The position numbers and the translations under genes are program-made. From PALG01 sp964495885 (GTDB lineage Bacteria; Bacteroidota; Bacteroidia; Flavobacteriales; Flavobacteriaceae): DNA of 64,000 bases. A model generated the notes under the pieces. The model saw nothing but the letters and a program-made list of their open reading frames with translations. It was not told the origin of the DNA and made no database searches. The number at the start of each line of letters is the position of its first letter. The first letter of the stretch is position 1. Location of the stretch: NCBI GenBank assembly GCA_964495885.1, contig CAZBWO010000018.1, positions 9,143 through 73,142 of the forward strand, read 5' to 3'. This document shows, piece by piece, positions 24,961 to 34,333 of this stretch.

Positions 24961-26361
24961 ATGACTGTTCTTTTTCAAAAACAAATACCTCAAATACCCA
25001 TAAAAACAATTTGTCTGCTCGTGTTTTTGTATGCGGCAATGGGTTGGGCGCAGACCTTTGGACCACGGCAAGTCATTGATGAACAGCCCGGTGCCTTACG
25101 GATGGTGCGGGCGGCCGACCTGGACGGGGACAGTGATATGGACCTGGTCATAGCGGCCACCCCGGCCATTGCCTGGTATGAGAACCTGGACGGGCAGGGT
25201 ACCTTTGTGCGCCACATTATAGATGAGGGGATGGGGCAGTCATTTTCTATTGACATAGGCCGAATGGATAACAACGGTAGTACAGATGTAGTGGTAAGCT
25301 ATTTTGATATGGATATGGTGGGTTGGTATTCTAATATGGGTGGAGGCAGTTTTGCTTCTTTTGCAGAAATTGCTTCTGGATTGAATAATGCAAGTGGTGT
25401 TACGATAGTGCCTATTGATGGTGATTCAGATAATGATCTGGTTCTTGGGGTTTCCAATGGCAATGGGCTGTATTGGGTAGAAAATATCGGGAATACGGGG
25501 AACTTTGGGTCCTTACTCACCATTGATGCAAATATAGCTCAGGCACGCACCCAAGCAGTGGGTGATTTGGATGGTGATGGTGATTTGGATATTGTTACCA
25601 ATAGTGGAGAATTGGATGCAACAGTTGCTTGGTTCGAAAATACAGATGGGGAAGGTGTTTTTGGCAGTCGCCAAGTAGTTGATGCTACAAATTTCTATGA
25701 AAATACTTTAGCACTTGTAGACCTTGACGGGGACGAAAACCTTGATGTTGTCTCCGAAAACAATAGCCAAGTTATTTGGAGGGCAAATACCAATGGCAAT
25801 GGTAATTTTGGCCCAATCAATGTAATTAGTGATGTGCCCTCCAACATCCAAGAGGTATATTATGGGGATTTTGATTTGGATGATGATATGGACGTGGTCT
25901 CCGTATCTGCCGATGACAATACGGTAGCTTGGTACGAAAATACCGATGGATTGGGAAATTTTGGCCCCCAGCAAGTCATAGATTCAGATCTTAAAAGTCC
26001 AAGAACCGTCTTTGCTGCCGATCTGGATGGTGATGGGGACTTGGATATAGTTTCGGCAGCGCTCGAGCCAGGAGGTGGAGAACGGCAATTGGTGTGGTAC
26101 GAAAACCTTACCATTCTTGGTAACCAAGATATTAAAGAGCCCATCGTGTATGTCTATCCCAACCCCGTTTCGGAAATTCTCCATATCCAAAGTAGGGACC
26201 CGCTACAACAGGTCACTTTTTATGACGTACTGGGACAATCCTTGATGACGGTGCATAAAGACTTTGAAAACATCCCTGTATCGAACTTGCCAGCAGGAGT
26301 TTACTTTGTGGAGGTGCAAACTTTAAAGGGTGTGCTAGTAAAACGGGTAGTGAAAGAATAG
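24961..26361 (+). CDS. secreted FG-GAP/VCBS-repeat protein with T9SS sorting domain (paralogue)
   Basis: A 466-aa paralogue of the protein at 23057-24445. Signal peptide to about residue 31 (FLYAAMGWAQ). Calcium-binding propeller repeats include AADLDGDSDMDLVIA, GDLDGDGDLDIVTN and AADLDGDGDLDIVSA with WYEN strands. The T9SS type A tail starts at VYPNPVSEILHIQS and ends LVKRVVKE. The propeller parts differ from the first copy while the sorting domain is identical, which points to gene conversion. It follows the truncated protease fragment, 48 bp after its stop. Likely a surface adhesin or binding protein. Confidence 0.9.
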   Translation: MTVLFQKQIPQIPIKTICLLVFLYAAMGWAQTFGPRQVIDEQPGALRMVRAADLDGDSDMDLVIAATPAIAWYENLDGQGTFVRHIIDEGMGQSFSIDIGRMDNNGSTDVVVSYFDMDMVGWYSNMGGGSFASFAEIASGLNNASGVTIVPIDGDSDNDLVLGVSNGNGLYWVENIGNTGNFGSLLTIDANIAQARTQAVGDLDGDGDLDIVTNSGELDATVAWFENTDGEGVFGSRQVVDATNFYENTLALVDLDGDENLDVVSENNSQVIWRANTNGNGNFGPINVISDVPSNIQEVYYGDFDLDDDMDVVSVSADDNTVAWYENTDGLGNFGPQQVIDSDLKSPRTVFAADLDGDGDLDIVSAALEPGGGERQLVWYENLTILGNQDIKEPIVYVYPNPVSEILHIQSRDPLQQVTFYDVLGQSLMTVHKDFENIPVSNLPAGVYFVEVQTLKGVLVKRVVKE

Positions 26362-26372
26362 GGTTGCAGGTT
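26155..26372. repeat. 218-bp near-identical direct repeat, copy 2
   Basis: Second copy of 24239-24456. Beyond the shared part, both copies are followed by an AT-rich TATTCTTATTGTTTATTGGG stretch. Confidence 0.95.
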
Positions 26373-26511
26373 GGTATTTATTTTTTATTGTTATTCTTAT
26401 TGTTTATTGGGGTGAAGTATTGCAAATGCCTTAGAAGTTGGGCAGGCTTTGTATTTCGGCAAGCTTAGTACAGGCTTCAGTGCGCCAGTTGGAGAATATA
26501 TAGGGTATGCT

Positions 26512-27726
26512 CTATGTTTTTAGGCTCCTTTTTTTTAAAACAATAGAGGCTATCCCCAAAAATAGTAGCGTACTGGCAACAAACAAGTATTCGTTATAAT
26601 GGTCTATGAGGGGATGTTTTTTCCCCCATATCATTATTCCTTTATACACGAGCAGGCCTTCTGTAAATAGAACCCCTACTAGGTAAAAGTAAATATGCTT
26701 GGCATTTACTTTTAAATATCCTGTTAGGCTTAAGACTAAAAACAGACTGGTACTTATTAGGCCTAAAAATATCCAATGTAGGTACGCCATGGTTAACTCA
26801 ATAATGGTTGCACTCAAGTTTGCAAAGTAGGGGAAAGACCCTAGTAATTGGAGTACTAATTTTATCCCTAAAACAATTAAAATTATTTGAAGAAGTACTT
26901 TTTGAACTCCCTTGAATGTATTGTGCACAGCTGCTTTATTACTTTTAATCCCCATGAGAGCATAAAAAAAACAGACTATTTGTAATACCCCACCGACAGC
27001 AGAAAGTATATACATTATCCCTTTTGGTTCTGTCCACAAGGTAGAGAGAAAAAAAGTTGTTATTACGCTTGTATTAACGATGATGAAGATATTCTTATGG
27101 TGCTTCCGCGAAAACGCTATCCCATTTCTTTCAAGAATGAAAAGCAATATTCCTATTATTGCAAGCAACATCCAGCCATTGTATTGAAAGTGTAGATAAA
27201 AGTAGATGGATAACCGGTACCATACAGAGGTTGGGCCTAATGTGGTCATGATGCCACCCAATGTCCAAGGTCCTATGCTTGACAAAACTAGATAAAATAA
27301 TGATGCTTTTAAATAGGGGTAGCAGGCCAGATTTTTGATTTCTACTTTTACATTTTTAACAAAGAACCAACAAAACCCATAAGAGACGAATAAGAAGAGG
27401 GTAGAAAAAATAATGGACAAGAAGGCATATCCTTGAAGTGGAAAGGTGATTAACATGCCTATCAAGCTAATCTGGGTGGTTATGAAAATACGGGAATAGT
27501 TTCTGCGTATTTTGTTGTTTTTTTGAATGAAGAGCTTATAGAAGATGACGGTTATACACACATACACCCAGCCTAAAATAGCTATATGCGAGTGCCCATG
27601 TACCATGAACCTATAGTTCATGTTCATGTCAAATACTTGAAATGACCTTAGGATCACCCCAAATGCTGCCGCGATCAAAAAGTAAAGCAAAGCAAGCTGA
27701 ACTTGTTTTTGAATAGGGAGTGTCAT
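26512..27726 (-). CDS. polytopic membrane protein at the end of the nos cluster, heme-copper-oxidase-like
   Basis: 404 aa from the ATG before TLPIQKQVQL; an in-frame upstream extension would overlap nosY by 155 bp and is rejected. The chain has about ten to twelve hydrophobic segments. Segment 2 carries FMVHGHSHIAILGWVYVCI, with three His of the kind that ligate heme in the cytochrome oxidase / NO reductase large subunit. Another His-bearing segment is YFYLHFQYNGWMLLAIIG, and a further one is MAYLHWIFLGLIST. The full set of CuB ligands is not visible. It lies 34 bp after nosY on the same strand. A role in electron transfer or maturation for N2O reductase is inferred from position. Confidence 0.6.
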   Translation of the reverse strand: MTLPIQKQVQLALLYFLIAAAFGVILRSFQVFDMNMNYRFMVHGHSHIAILGWVYVCITVIFYKLFIQKNNKIRRNYSRIFITTQISLIGMLITFPLQGYAFLSIIFSTLFLFVSYGFCWFFVKNVKVEIKNLACYPYLKASLFYLVLSSIGPWTLGGIMTTLGPTSVWYRLSIYFYLHFQYNGWMLLAIIGILLFILERNGIAFSRKHHKNIFIIVNTSVITTFFLSTLWTEPKGIMYILSAVGGVLQIVCFFYALMGIKSNKAAVHNTFKGVQKVLLQIILIVLGIKLVLQLLGSFPYFANLSATIIELTMAYLHWIFLGLISTSLFLVLSLTGYLKVNAKHIYFYLVGVLFTEGLLVYKGIMIWGKKHPLIDHYNEYLFVASTLLFLGIASIVLKKRSLKT

Positions 27727-27760
27727 ACCATTAGTGAATGATTTTGTAAGGTAATTTAGA

Positions 27761-28543
27761 TTAAAAGTCTTTCTTTTTGCTCTTTCTGTAAATATTGAGA
27801 GTTGGCAAAAGTACCCAAACTGATAGGGCCGAGATAGAGATAAGTAATCCAAGCCCTGTTCCGAAGAATTTCTGAAAAACCGCACCGGTATAGCCCAATA
27901 AAGCTGAAATATCAAGTTTTAGTAAAATCAATATACGGGATAAATCGATTGGATTAAACATGGTTGCAGCTAAGGAAAAACTATCGAGGGGATAGGATTG
28001 AAAAGCAATAAGCGACATTAAAAACAATCCGTCATAGATTACTGCCATAAAGAGCCATAACAATATAGCATAACTGAATCCTTTAATTTTATTTTCATTG
28101 TATAGTGCTATATTAAAGGCAAGGGCTGTAAAGATGAGTGTTAAGAATAATCCATTTATTAATAACAGTCCAAAATCCCAGATTTCATCAGACTGGAATA
28201 ATCCGTACAATGCAAAGGGTATTCCTAGGCCTATTATTAAACTCATGGAAAGGGATAAAGCAACCCCCAAGTATTGCCCAATAAAAATGGACGAACGTTT
28301 TACGGGTTGTGCGAGCAAAAGCTCTGTAAATTCCTTGGAGTTGTAATAATACATGACGCCAAATACGGTACCAATAAGCGGCACTAAGATGGTGATGACA
28401 TTCATGAGTGTGATTACCGCCTTAGACAAATCATTATTTAGAAAAAGCAATACACTACCTAAGCCAAGATAGAATAGGAAATACACGTAGCTCCATCTAC
28501 TGCGTATTAAATCGAAGAAACTATATTTTAATATTTTAAGCAT
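27761..28543 (-). CDS. nosY: NosY-type ABC transporter permease
   Basis: A 260-aa inner-membrane protein with six hydrophobic segments. It starts MLKILKYSFFDLIRSRWSYV, and the segment FGVMYYYNSKEFTELLLAQPVKRSSIFIG is typical of NosY and other ABC-2 permeases. With NosF and NosD it forms the complex that supplies sulfur or a copper-site precursor for the CuZ centre of N2O reductase. The start overlaps the end of nosF by 8 bp, showing translational coupling. The neighbourhood nosL-nosD-nosF-nosY fixes the identity. Confidence 0.9.
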   Translation of the reverse strand: MLKILKYSFFDLIRSRWSYVYFLFYLGLGSVLLFLNNDLSKAVITLMNVITILVPLIGTVFGVMYYYNSKEFTELLLAQPVKRSSIFIGQYLGVALSLSMSLIIGLGIPFALYGLFQSDEIWDFGLLLINGLFLTLIFTALAFNIALYNENKIKGFSYAILLWLFMAVIYDGLFLMSLIAFQSYPLDSFSLAATMFNPIDLSRILILLKLDISALLGYTGAVFQKFFGTGLGLLISISALSVWVLLPTLNIYRKSKKKDF

Positions 28544-29243
28544 TTTCGTAAGTTAAAAGACTAGCAATGGCTTGTTCAAAATTTGAAGTTTCCATTTGTG
28601 ATTTAAGCGTGTTAATGGTTCCTTTAAAGTAGACCTTACCTTCTAGGAGGAATACAATTTCATCTGCCATTTCTTCTACAAAACCCATAATGTGGGAAGT
28701 TATTAGGATAATTTTTCCTTTTTCTTTTTCTTCAGCGATTAATTGTTTTAAATGAAGCAATGCAATTGGATCTAGTCCAGTGGTAGGTTCATCTAAAATG
28801 ATAATAGGGCTATCAAACATTAGCGTGAGTAGGAGGTTTACTTTCTGCTTGGTGCCTCCAGAGAGATTTCCTAGCTTTTTAGACAGAAAGGGTTGCAGTT
28901 TAAATAATGAAATTAACCTTTCATCATTTCCTTTTCGATTTCGCAAATCCTTGATCATTGCGATTAATTCTTTCACTTTCAGGTTTGCAGGGAAATTGGC
29001 TATTTGAGGGAGGTAATCTATTTCATCCCGATACTTCCAGTTGGTCTTGATAGATTTTTCGTTCACCTTTATCATTCCTTTGTCTGGGATTACCATCCCC
29101 AAGACTGCTTTTATCAAGGTGGTTTTACCAGAGCCATTAGGTCCTAAGATGGCAAAAACACCTTGTGAAGTAATTGATAGATCAATACCCTTAAGCACTT
29201 TATTTTTTCCAAACTTCTTATGTAGTTGTTCTATTTGTATCAT
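28536..29243 (-). CDS. nosF: NosF ABC transporter ATPase
   Basis: A 235-aa cytoplasmic ATP-binding subunit. Walker A is GPNGSGKTT (about 34-42), the signature motif is LSGGTKQK (about 126-133), Walker B is PIIILDEPTTGLDP, and the switch His is in LITSHIM. It powers NosDFY, required for maturation of NosZ copper sites. It overlaps nosD by 4 bp (ATGA) and nosY by 8 bp. A tight operon position gives the symbol. Confidence 0.93.
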   Translation of the reverse strand: MIQIEQLHKKFGKNKVLKGIDLSITSQGVFAILGPNGSGKTTLIKAVLGMVIPDKGMIKVNEKSIKTNWKYRDEIDYLPQIANFPANLKVKELIAMIKDLRNRKGNDERLISLFKLQPFLSKKLGNLSGGTKQKVNLLLTLMFDSPIIILDEPTTGLDPIALLHLKQLIAEEKEKGKIILITSHIMGFVEEMADEIVFLLEGKVYFKGTINTLKSQMETSNFEQAIASLLTYENA

Positions 29244-30487
29244 TTGTGGGGTATCATTTGCGGAGTTAAATCCTGTAAGTTATCTGGTGTAAAAACGGGT
29301 GACACCTTTTCAGAAAAATCGATAAGGTCTATAAAGAGGCTTCGCATTAATATGATGGTTTCTGGGGTTTTGTTCACCACATAAGAAAAAAGTTTTACGG
29401 GTCTAAAAGGAACGTCGCCAATTCCATCCTTGTTGAGGTCATAGCCAGTATAACTACTCCAGTAATTGTTTCTGAATATGTTATCGTTAATCTTACTATT
29501 GTAGGATAGATCAAATGAATTGTATAAAAAATTATTTTTCTCGAAGGTATTTTCATAACAAGCACCTAGTACTTTTACGGCATACCCGTTACGTATAAAA
29601 TTATTCCCGGAATAGACTATTCTATTAGATCCTTCTATATTGATACCAATAGTGTTTTCTTCAAAAACATTGTCTATGATTTCAGCATCATTAATTTCTT
29701 TTAGTAGCATTCCAAAGGATGCGGTACCCCAGTTTTCCTTAAATGTATTATTGAGCATTTTGATGCGTTTAGAAAACATTACAGCAACCCCGGCGCCATT
29801 ATTTTCAAAGGTATTTCCTTTATAAGTATCATCGTTTGAGAACATAAAATGTAATCCATAGCGTAGGTTATTGGTACTCACATTATCTTTAATAAGTATG
29901 TTGTGGGAAAACTCTAGGTAAATGCCGTCTCTTACTTTCTGCACAATGTTTTGCTCTACCACTACATTGTTTGAATACCATAGCTGAATACCATTTCCTG
30001 AATTGTATTCGTCTTGGGCATCACCTATCACCTTGTTGTGATATACTTTGCCGTTATTGGATTTTTCGATATAAATACCAAAGAACAGTTTTTCCAGAAC
30101 TACATTTTGAATGAGGAAATTTTCACTTTGTACAACCCGTATGGCAGCATGGTCGCTGGTGTAACTCGTACCTACATTGATAATAAATAGTCCGTCAATG
30201 GTAACGTTGTCTGCCATTACACGTATGATTTCGCCCTTGTCTTCTCCATCAATTACGGGAAATTTTTCACCTTTTATGGTAAGAGGCTTATCTATGACTA
30301 CATTATATTCTTTATAACTTCCAGGCTTCACGAAAATAGTATCCCCGGATGTTGCAGAGGCAATCGCTTTTTTTAGGGATGTGAAAGTGCAAGTGTCACA
30401 TACCTTTATTTCTTTTTGAGCGGTTGCCAGCGTGGTTACTAAGAAGTAAACAATAAAAAATATAATATGTAACGGATTATTTCTCAA
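29240..30487 (-). CDS. nosD: NosD periplasmic copper-site assembly protein
   Basis: A 415-aa secreted protein with signal peptide to about residue 23 (FFIVYFLVTTLATAQ). The body is a right-handed beta-helix with CASH/PbH1 repeats (many N-x-F/I patterns, e.g. NVTIDGLFIINVG and NNVVVEQNIVQKVRDGIYLE). This is the NosD family, which binds NosFY in the membrane and delivers material to NosZ. The gene overlaps nosF by 4 bp and lies 98 bp downstream of nosL. Confidence 0.92.
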   Translation of the reverse strand: MRNNPLHIIFFIVYFLVTTLATAQKEIKVCDTCTFTSLKKAIASATSGDTIFVKPGSYKEYNVVIDKPLTIKGEKFPVIDGEDKGEIIRVMADNVTIDGLFIINVGTSYTSDHAAIRVVQSENFLIQNVVLEKLFFGIYIEKSNNGKVYHNKVIGDAQDEYNSGNGIQLWYSNNVVVEQNIVQKVRDGIYLEFSHNILIKDNVSTNNLRYGLHFMFSNDDTYKGNTFENNGAGVAVMFSKRIKMLNNTFKENWGTASFGMLLKEINDAEIIDNVFEENTIGINIEGSNRIVYSGNNFIRNGYAVKVLGACYENTFEKNNFLYNSFDLSYNSKINDNIFRNNYWSSYTGYDLNKDGIGDVPFRPVKLFSYVVNKTPETIILMRSLFIDLIDFSEKVSPVFTPDNLQDLTPQMIPHK

Positions 30488-30585
30488 CGGTGTTATTGTT
30501 ATTACAGAAGACTACTAGTTATATCATTGTTAAAAAGAAAAAAACAGCACTTAGGGTTGCTGAAAAGGTATGCCACACCGAAACA

Positions 30586-31026
30586 CTAATTGCTTAATTT
30601 CTCTTTCAGCGATTGCCAGTTGTAAAGTTTTCCACCTTTCTCGCTTTGAACTTTTTCTGCCATCTCTTTAGATTTAAATGCGGTAAGATACGCTCCCATA
30701 GGACTTGGTAAGTTTTTGCTGATAAGGTATGTAGCTTCTTTTGCGGCTGTTAAATCTGTAGGCGCTTCATAATAATTGGTAAGCAAGTTACCAACAGGCA
30801 GATTGGGGTTTTCATTCAAGTAATTGATCATACATTCTGACGCGTCAAATTTATAGACCTTTCCTTTATTGGTGATTAACTCTGAAGCGTGAATTTTATC
30901 TACAATGGTCATTTTGCAATAATGGCAGCCGTCATTTCCATACTCTATAGACTGAGGTCCTTTATTACAGCTACTCAATACAATTATTGTAAGTAGCACG
31001 AAACTAATTTTGATTCTTGTTTTCAT
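30586..31026 (-). CDS. nosL: NosL copper chaperone lipoprotein
   Basis: A 146-aa lipoprotein: lipobox VLSSC at residues 16-20, then the conserved GCHYCKMTIVD motif (Cys-x-x-Cys and Met) and KFDASECMINYL, as in NosL. NosL binds Cu(I) and supplies the copper centres of N2O reductase at the outer face of the membrane. The start overlaps the stop of the 31023-31637 gene by 4 bp. Confidence 0.92.
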   Translation of the reverse strand: MKTRIKISFVLLTIIVLSSCNKGPQSIEYGNDGCHYCKMTIVDKIHASELITNKGKVYKFDASECMINYLNENPNLPVGNLLTNYYEAPTDLTAAKEATYLISKNLPSPMGAYLTAFKSKEMAEKVQSEKGGKLYNWQSLKEKLSN

Positions 31027-31637
31027 TGGGTTGTGGTTTTTGCCCGTTTGCCCAGAAAAAAGGCGACGAGTGTTAATAGCATTCCGGCAGACATTAGATA
31101 ACCTCCTATGGCAGGATATGAAAAGGCATCAAAGTTGAGCATTTTTTTATGTCCAAACAATGGAGGCTTATAGCTCATGGGGGTGCCATCTGGGTTTTGC
31201 AATTTCATAATTGCGTTTGGATCTAGGTTTGTCCCATAATCTATCATCCAGGCATTAAAATCATACATGCCTAGTATACCCAATATTGTCATTAAAACCA
31301 ACCAGCCAAGGAACCATTTATAATTTACTTTTTTAAAATAACTTAGGATCCCAATAAGAATACCTAGGACGGCCATACTACCTATCACGATAGGAAATAC
31401 TGTAAACTCCCACATATCTTCTGGTTTGGGAAGTGTTTTCATCCCAATGTAATGGTTAAGACCATCTATGTTTTGAATATCAAATTCATTCATCCCTTGA
31501 ATACCATTTATGTAAATATTTATACCCAATGGTTCGGGATATTGCGGAGCCCCTAGCATAATATTCCATAAAGGGAATTTGAATAGACCCAATAGGAGCA
31601 GGGATCCAAGAATCATGATAATACTCGCCTTTTTCAT
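31023..31637 (-). CDS. four-TM membrane protein between nosZ and nosL
   Basis: A 204-aa protein with four hydrophobic segments: ASIIMILGSLLLLGLFKF near the start, FTVFPIVIGSMAVLGILIGIL, FLGWLVLMTILGILGMYDF and YLMSAGMLLTLVAFFL. The loops carry INGIQGMNEFDIQNIDGLNHYIGM and LFGHKKMLNFD with several Met and His. Clade II nos clusters often have a small membrane protein (called NosB in some species) at this place; that identity is inferred from position, not sequence. It lies 109 bp after nosZ and overlaps nosL by 4 bp. Confidence 0.7.
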   Translation of the reverse strand: MKKASIIMILGSLLLLGLFKFPLWNIMLGAPQYPEPLGINIYINGIQGMNEFDIQNIDGLNHYIGMKTLPKPEDMWEFTVFPIVIGSMAVLGILIGILSYFKKVNYKWFLGWLVLMTILGILGMYDFNAWMIDYGTNLDPNAIMKLQNPDGTPMSYKPPLFGHKKMLNFDAFSYPAIGGYLMSAGMLLTLVAFFLGKRAKTTTQ

Positions 31638-31746
31638 AGTATTTTTTCTTAATGGTGATTGTGCTCTTTCTCTAACAGATTGAGAAAGTATTGATTGTAA
31701 CAGGCAGCAGTTGTCCTACTGCCTGTTTTACAAAACCAACAAACCA

Positions 31747-33708
31747 TTAGTCTCCAAGAGACCAACTAAGTTCAATGTTTGAATTTGCTGGGGAAACTCT
31801 AACATAACCTTGCATTTCTTGGTGTAGGGCACTACAGAAATCTGTACAGTAAAATGGCCATACCCCAACTTGCTTAGGTTCCCAAACTGAAGTTTTTGTT
31901 TGTCCCGGCATAATGAGTAATTCCGATGTGTTTTGTCCTAACATTGAAAATCCGTGTGGTACATCAAAATCTTGCTCGTGGTTTGTGATGTGGAAATAGA
32001 CTTTATCTCCTACCTTAATTCCTTCTATATTATCTGGGGTAAAGTGACTTCGTATGGTAGACATATATATGTGCACTTCCTTCCCTTTACGTTCTACCCG
32101 TGCTTTATCTGGGCTTGTTACGGCATATGGGTGTTTGTTTTCATCTAATCTATATAACTTCTTAGATTTCGGAGCTAGCAAACTTGCGGGGCATCCAGCA
32201 GCATAATGCGGCTCACCGTGAGTAGGAAAATCGTAAATAAGCTCCATTTTTTCTCCAGAGATGTCATATATCTGAGCGGAGTGTTCCATTTCAGGACCCG
32301 TAGGCAGATATCTATCTTTGGTGATTTTATTCATGGCCACGACGTACTTTCCAAAAGGCTTTCTTGAATTCCCTCCAGGGATCATTAGGTGCCCAACGGA
32401 ATAATAGGTTGGCTTTCTATCGATTACCTCCCAAGTACCTAGTTTCCATTTCACTACTTCAGAAGAGATAAAGAATGTGGTGTATGCGTTTCCTTTATCG
32501 TCAAATTCTGTGTGTAATGGGCCTAAGCCACCACTTTTAACAGTACCTGCGAGTACATCTTCAAATTTTAAAATAGGAATACCATAAGCTTCTCCATCAA
32601 ATTTCTCACCTTCAATGGCTTCTAACATTTTATCAAAGGAGTGAACGGTTAAATCTGCAGACAGTTTTCCATTACCAATAATATATTGTCCTGTAGGATC
32701 TACGTCGCAACCGTGTGGTGATTTGGGTGTAGGCAAAAAGTAAACGGCTCCGGGCACATCTATTGGGTTTACGGTAAGCACTTCATTTTTCATGGTTGTG
32801 GTACCGGTATGTGTGCTTTCGTCATAGATATTATGTGCGTATTTAGTGGGCATTTTTGTGCCACCTCCATTATTTACATATTCCTCTATTTTCTTCCAGT
32901 TTATAGCTGCAATAAAGTCTTTGTCGTTTTGAGAAGCATTTACTTCTAATAAGGTGTTTGCTTCTTCTGTGTTGTAGGTTGTGAAAAAGAACCATCCATG
33001 GGATTTTCCACGACCAGGGTGTGACAGATCGTAATTAAATCCTGGCATTAAGAGCTGGAATTTAATATCCATATGTCCATGTTCTGGGTCTACACTTATA
33101 AAAGAGAGGGCCCCTTTAAAATTGCTTTTGTATTCGCTAATAGGCATGTCACGTTGTGGTACAGGTACGGAAAACCGTGTTCCTGCCACTACATATTCTG
33201 TATTTTCTGTGATAAAAGAGGAACTGTGATTCCCTGCACTATTTGGAATTTCGATAATTTCTTCTGTTTCAAAAGTGCTCAAACTTACCCGAGCTATTCT
33301 GGGGGTGTTATTTCCGTTAACAAAAATCCAACGGCCGTCCAACTCACCGTTAGTTTGTGAGATATCTGGGTGATGCAAATCATCCCAAGGGATAAAACCG
33401 TGAGAGGTTTCCAACATGGGTTTGGTCTCTTCAGAATAGCCATATCCTGAAGTAGGGAATTGTGAGAATACAGGAATCTCTTTAAACATTCTACCGGAAG
33501 GGAGGCCATATACGGTTAAGTTACCGCTATACCCTCCTGAGAGGAACGCATAATACTCATCTTGCTCTCCTGGAGCAACATATACTTTTTCTGCAGCACT
33601 GGCATTAAGTGCGCCATTAGATTGTGTGCTGCCATTATTATTGCCACAACTTGTTAATAACATGGAAGTTGCAAATAATGCTAACAGATGGAATTTATAT
33701 TTTTTCAT
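31747..33708 (-). CDS. nosZ: nitrous-oxide reductase, clade II, lipoprotein form
   Basis: Reduces N2O to N2 outside the cytoplasm, 653 aa. The signal is a Sec-type lipoprotein signal with lipobox LLTSC at residue 21 and no twin arginine, which fits clade II. The seven-bladed CuZ domain has DDLHHPDISQTNGELDGR, the HGCD and PLHTEFDDKGNAY segments, EHSAQIYD and THGEPHYAAGCP. The C-terminal cupredoxin has DVPHGFSM and the CuA loop C-TDF-C-SAL-H-QE-M. All ligand-type residues I looked for are present. It is third in the leftward operon that begins at 34840. Confidence 0.96.
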   Translation of the reverse strand: MKKYKFHLLALFATSMLLTSCGNNNGSTQSNGALNASAAEKVYVAPGEQDEYYAFLSGGYSGNLTVYGLPSGRMFKEIPVFSQFPTSGYGYSEETKPMLETSHGFIPWDDLHHPDISQTNGELDGRWIFVNGNNTPRIARVSLSTFETEEIIEIPNSAGNHSSSFITENTEYVVAGTRFSVPVPQRDMPISEYKSNFKGALSFISVDPEHGHMDIKFQLLMPGFNYDLSHPGRGKSHGWFFFTTYNTEEANTLLEVNASQNDKDFIAAINWKKIEEYVNNGGGTKMPTKYAHNIYDESTHTGTTTMKNEVLTVNPIDVPGAVYFLPTPKSPHGCDVDPTGQYIIGNGKLSADLTVHSFDKMLEAIEGEKFDGEAYGIPILKFEDVLAGTVKSGGLGPLHTEFDDKGNAYTTFFISSEVVKWKLGTWEVIDRKPTYYSVGHLMIPGGNSRKPFGKYVVAMNKITKDRYLPTGPEMEHSAQIYDISGEKMELIYDFPTHGEPHYAAGCPASLLAPKSKKLYRLDENKHPYAVTSPDKARVERKGKEVHIYMSTIRSHFTPDNIEGIKVGDKVYFHITNHEQDFDVPHGFSMLGQNTSELLIMPGQTKTSVWEPKQVGVWPFYCTDFCSALHQEMQGYVRVSPANSNIELSWSLGD

Positions 33709-33741
33709 GGGTTCTATATTTATTTGTTTTAAGTGTACTAT

Positions 33742-34323
33742 TTAGTTGGTTGAGGGTAAAATAACTTTGTCTACCACATGTACGATACCATTGCCTGCCT
33801 TGATGCTTGCAATTATTTTTGCACCCCCAACGTAAACGTCATCTCCTTCTACTTTCACCACGGCATCGGTATCATCTGCTTGACCAAGTTTTTTGAAATT
33901 CTTAAGAAAGCTTTTGTCATAATTACCCGCGGTAACGTGATGTTTTAAAATAGAGGCTAGTTTCTCCTTGTTTACCGGTTTCAGTAAGTCTTCTACGGTA
34001 CCTGGAGGCAATGCTTCAAAGGCGGCATTTGTGGGTGCAAAAACCATTAATGGTCCTGCGTTTACCAGCGCATTTTCTAAATTGGCAGCTTGTACAGCGG
34101 CTACAAGCGTGGTATGGTCTGGCGATTCCATTGCAATTTGTAATACATTGGGTGTGGAAGCTTCATCTTTAATAAATGCTTGGCCTTTCTGGTTCTCCGG
34201 TGTTTTTTGTGAACTCGTGCCTGTATTGGCATCTATTTGCTTTACTTCGTTTTTGCAGCTAAATGTAAAAACCAGAAGTACAGCTAATACGGGAACAGCT
34301 TTGGTTAGGTGGGTGATTCTCAT
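33742..34323 (-). CDS. fasciclin-domain lipoprotein in the nos operon
   Basis: A 193-aa lipoprotein, lipobox VFTFSC near residue 23. The FAS1 domain spans about 58-190: LMVFAPTNAAFEALPPGTVE, then ILKHHVTAG and NGIVHVVDKVILPS, which are the H1 and H2 fasciclin boxes. FAS1 domains mediate adhesion or binding of partner proteins. Its location between cytochrome c and nosZ, with gaps of 10 and 33 bp, indicates a role in the N2O reductase assembly or docking, which is inference. Confidence 0.88.
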   Translation of the reverse strand: MRITHLTKAVPVLAVLLVFTFSCKNEVKQIDANTGTSSQKTPENQKGQAFIKDEASTPNVLQIAMESPDHTTLVAAVQAANLENALVNAGPLMVFAPTNAAFEALPPGTVEDLLKPVNKEKLASILKHHVTAGNYDKSFLKNFKKLGQADDTDAVVKVEGDDVYVGGAKIIASIKAGNGIVHVVDKVILPSTN

Positions 34324-34333
34324 AATATATGTA

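Noticed and set aside
24451..26500. An insertion sequence carrying the repeat units
   Set aside because: No transposase reading frame or paired long terminal inverted repeats can be found.
27727..27915. Upstream extension of the membrane protein beyond its ATG at 27726
   Set aside because: It would overlap the nosY coding sequence by 155 bp, and the added residues do not look like protein of this family.
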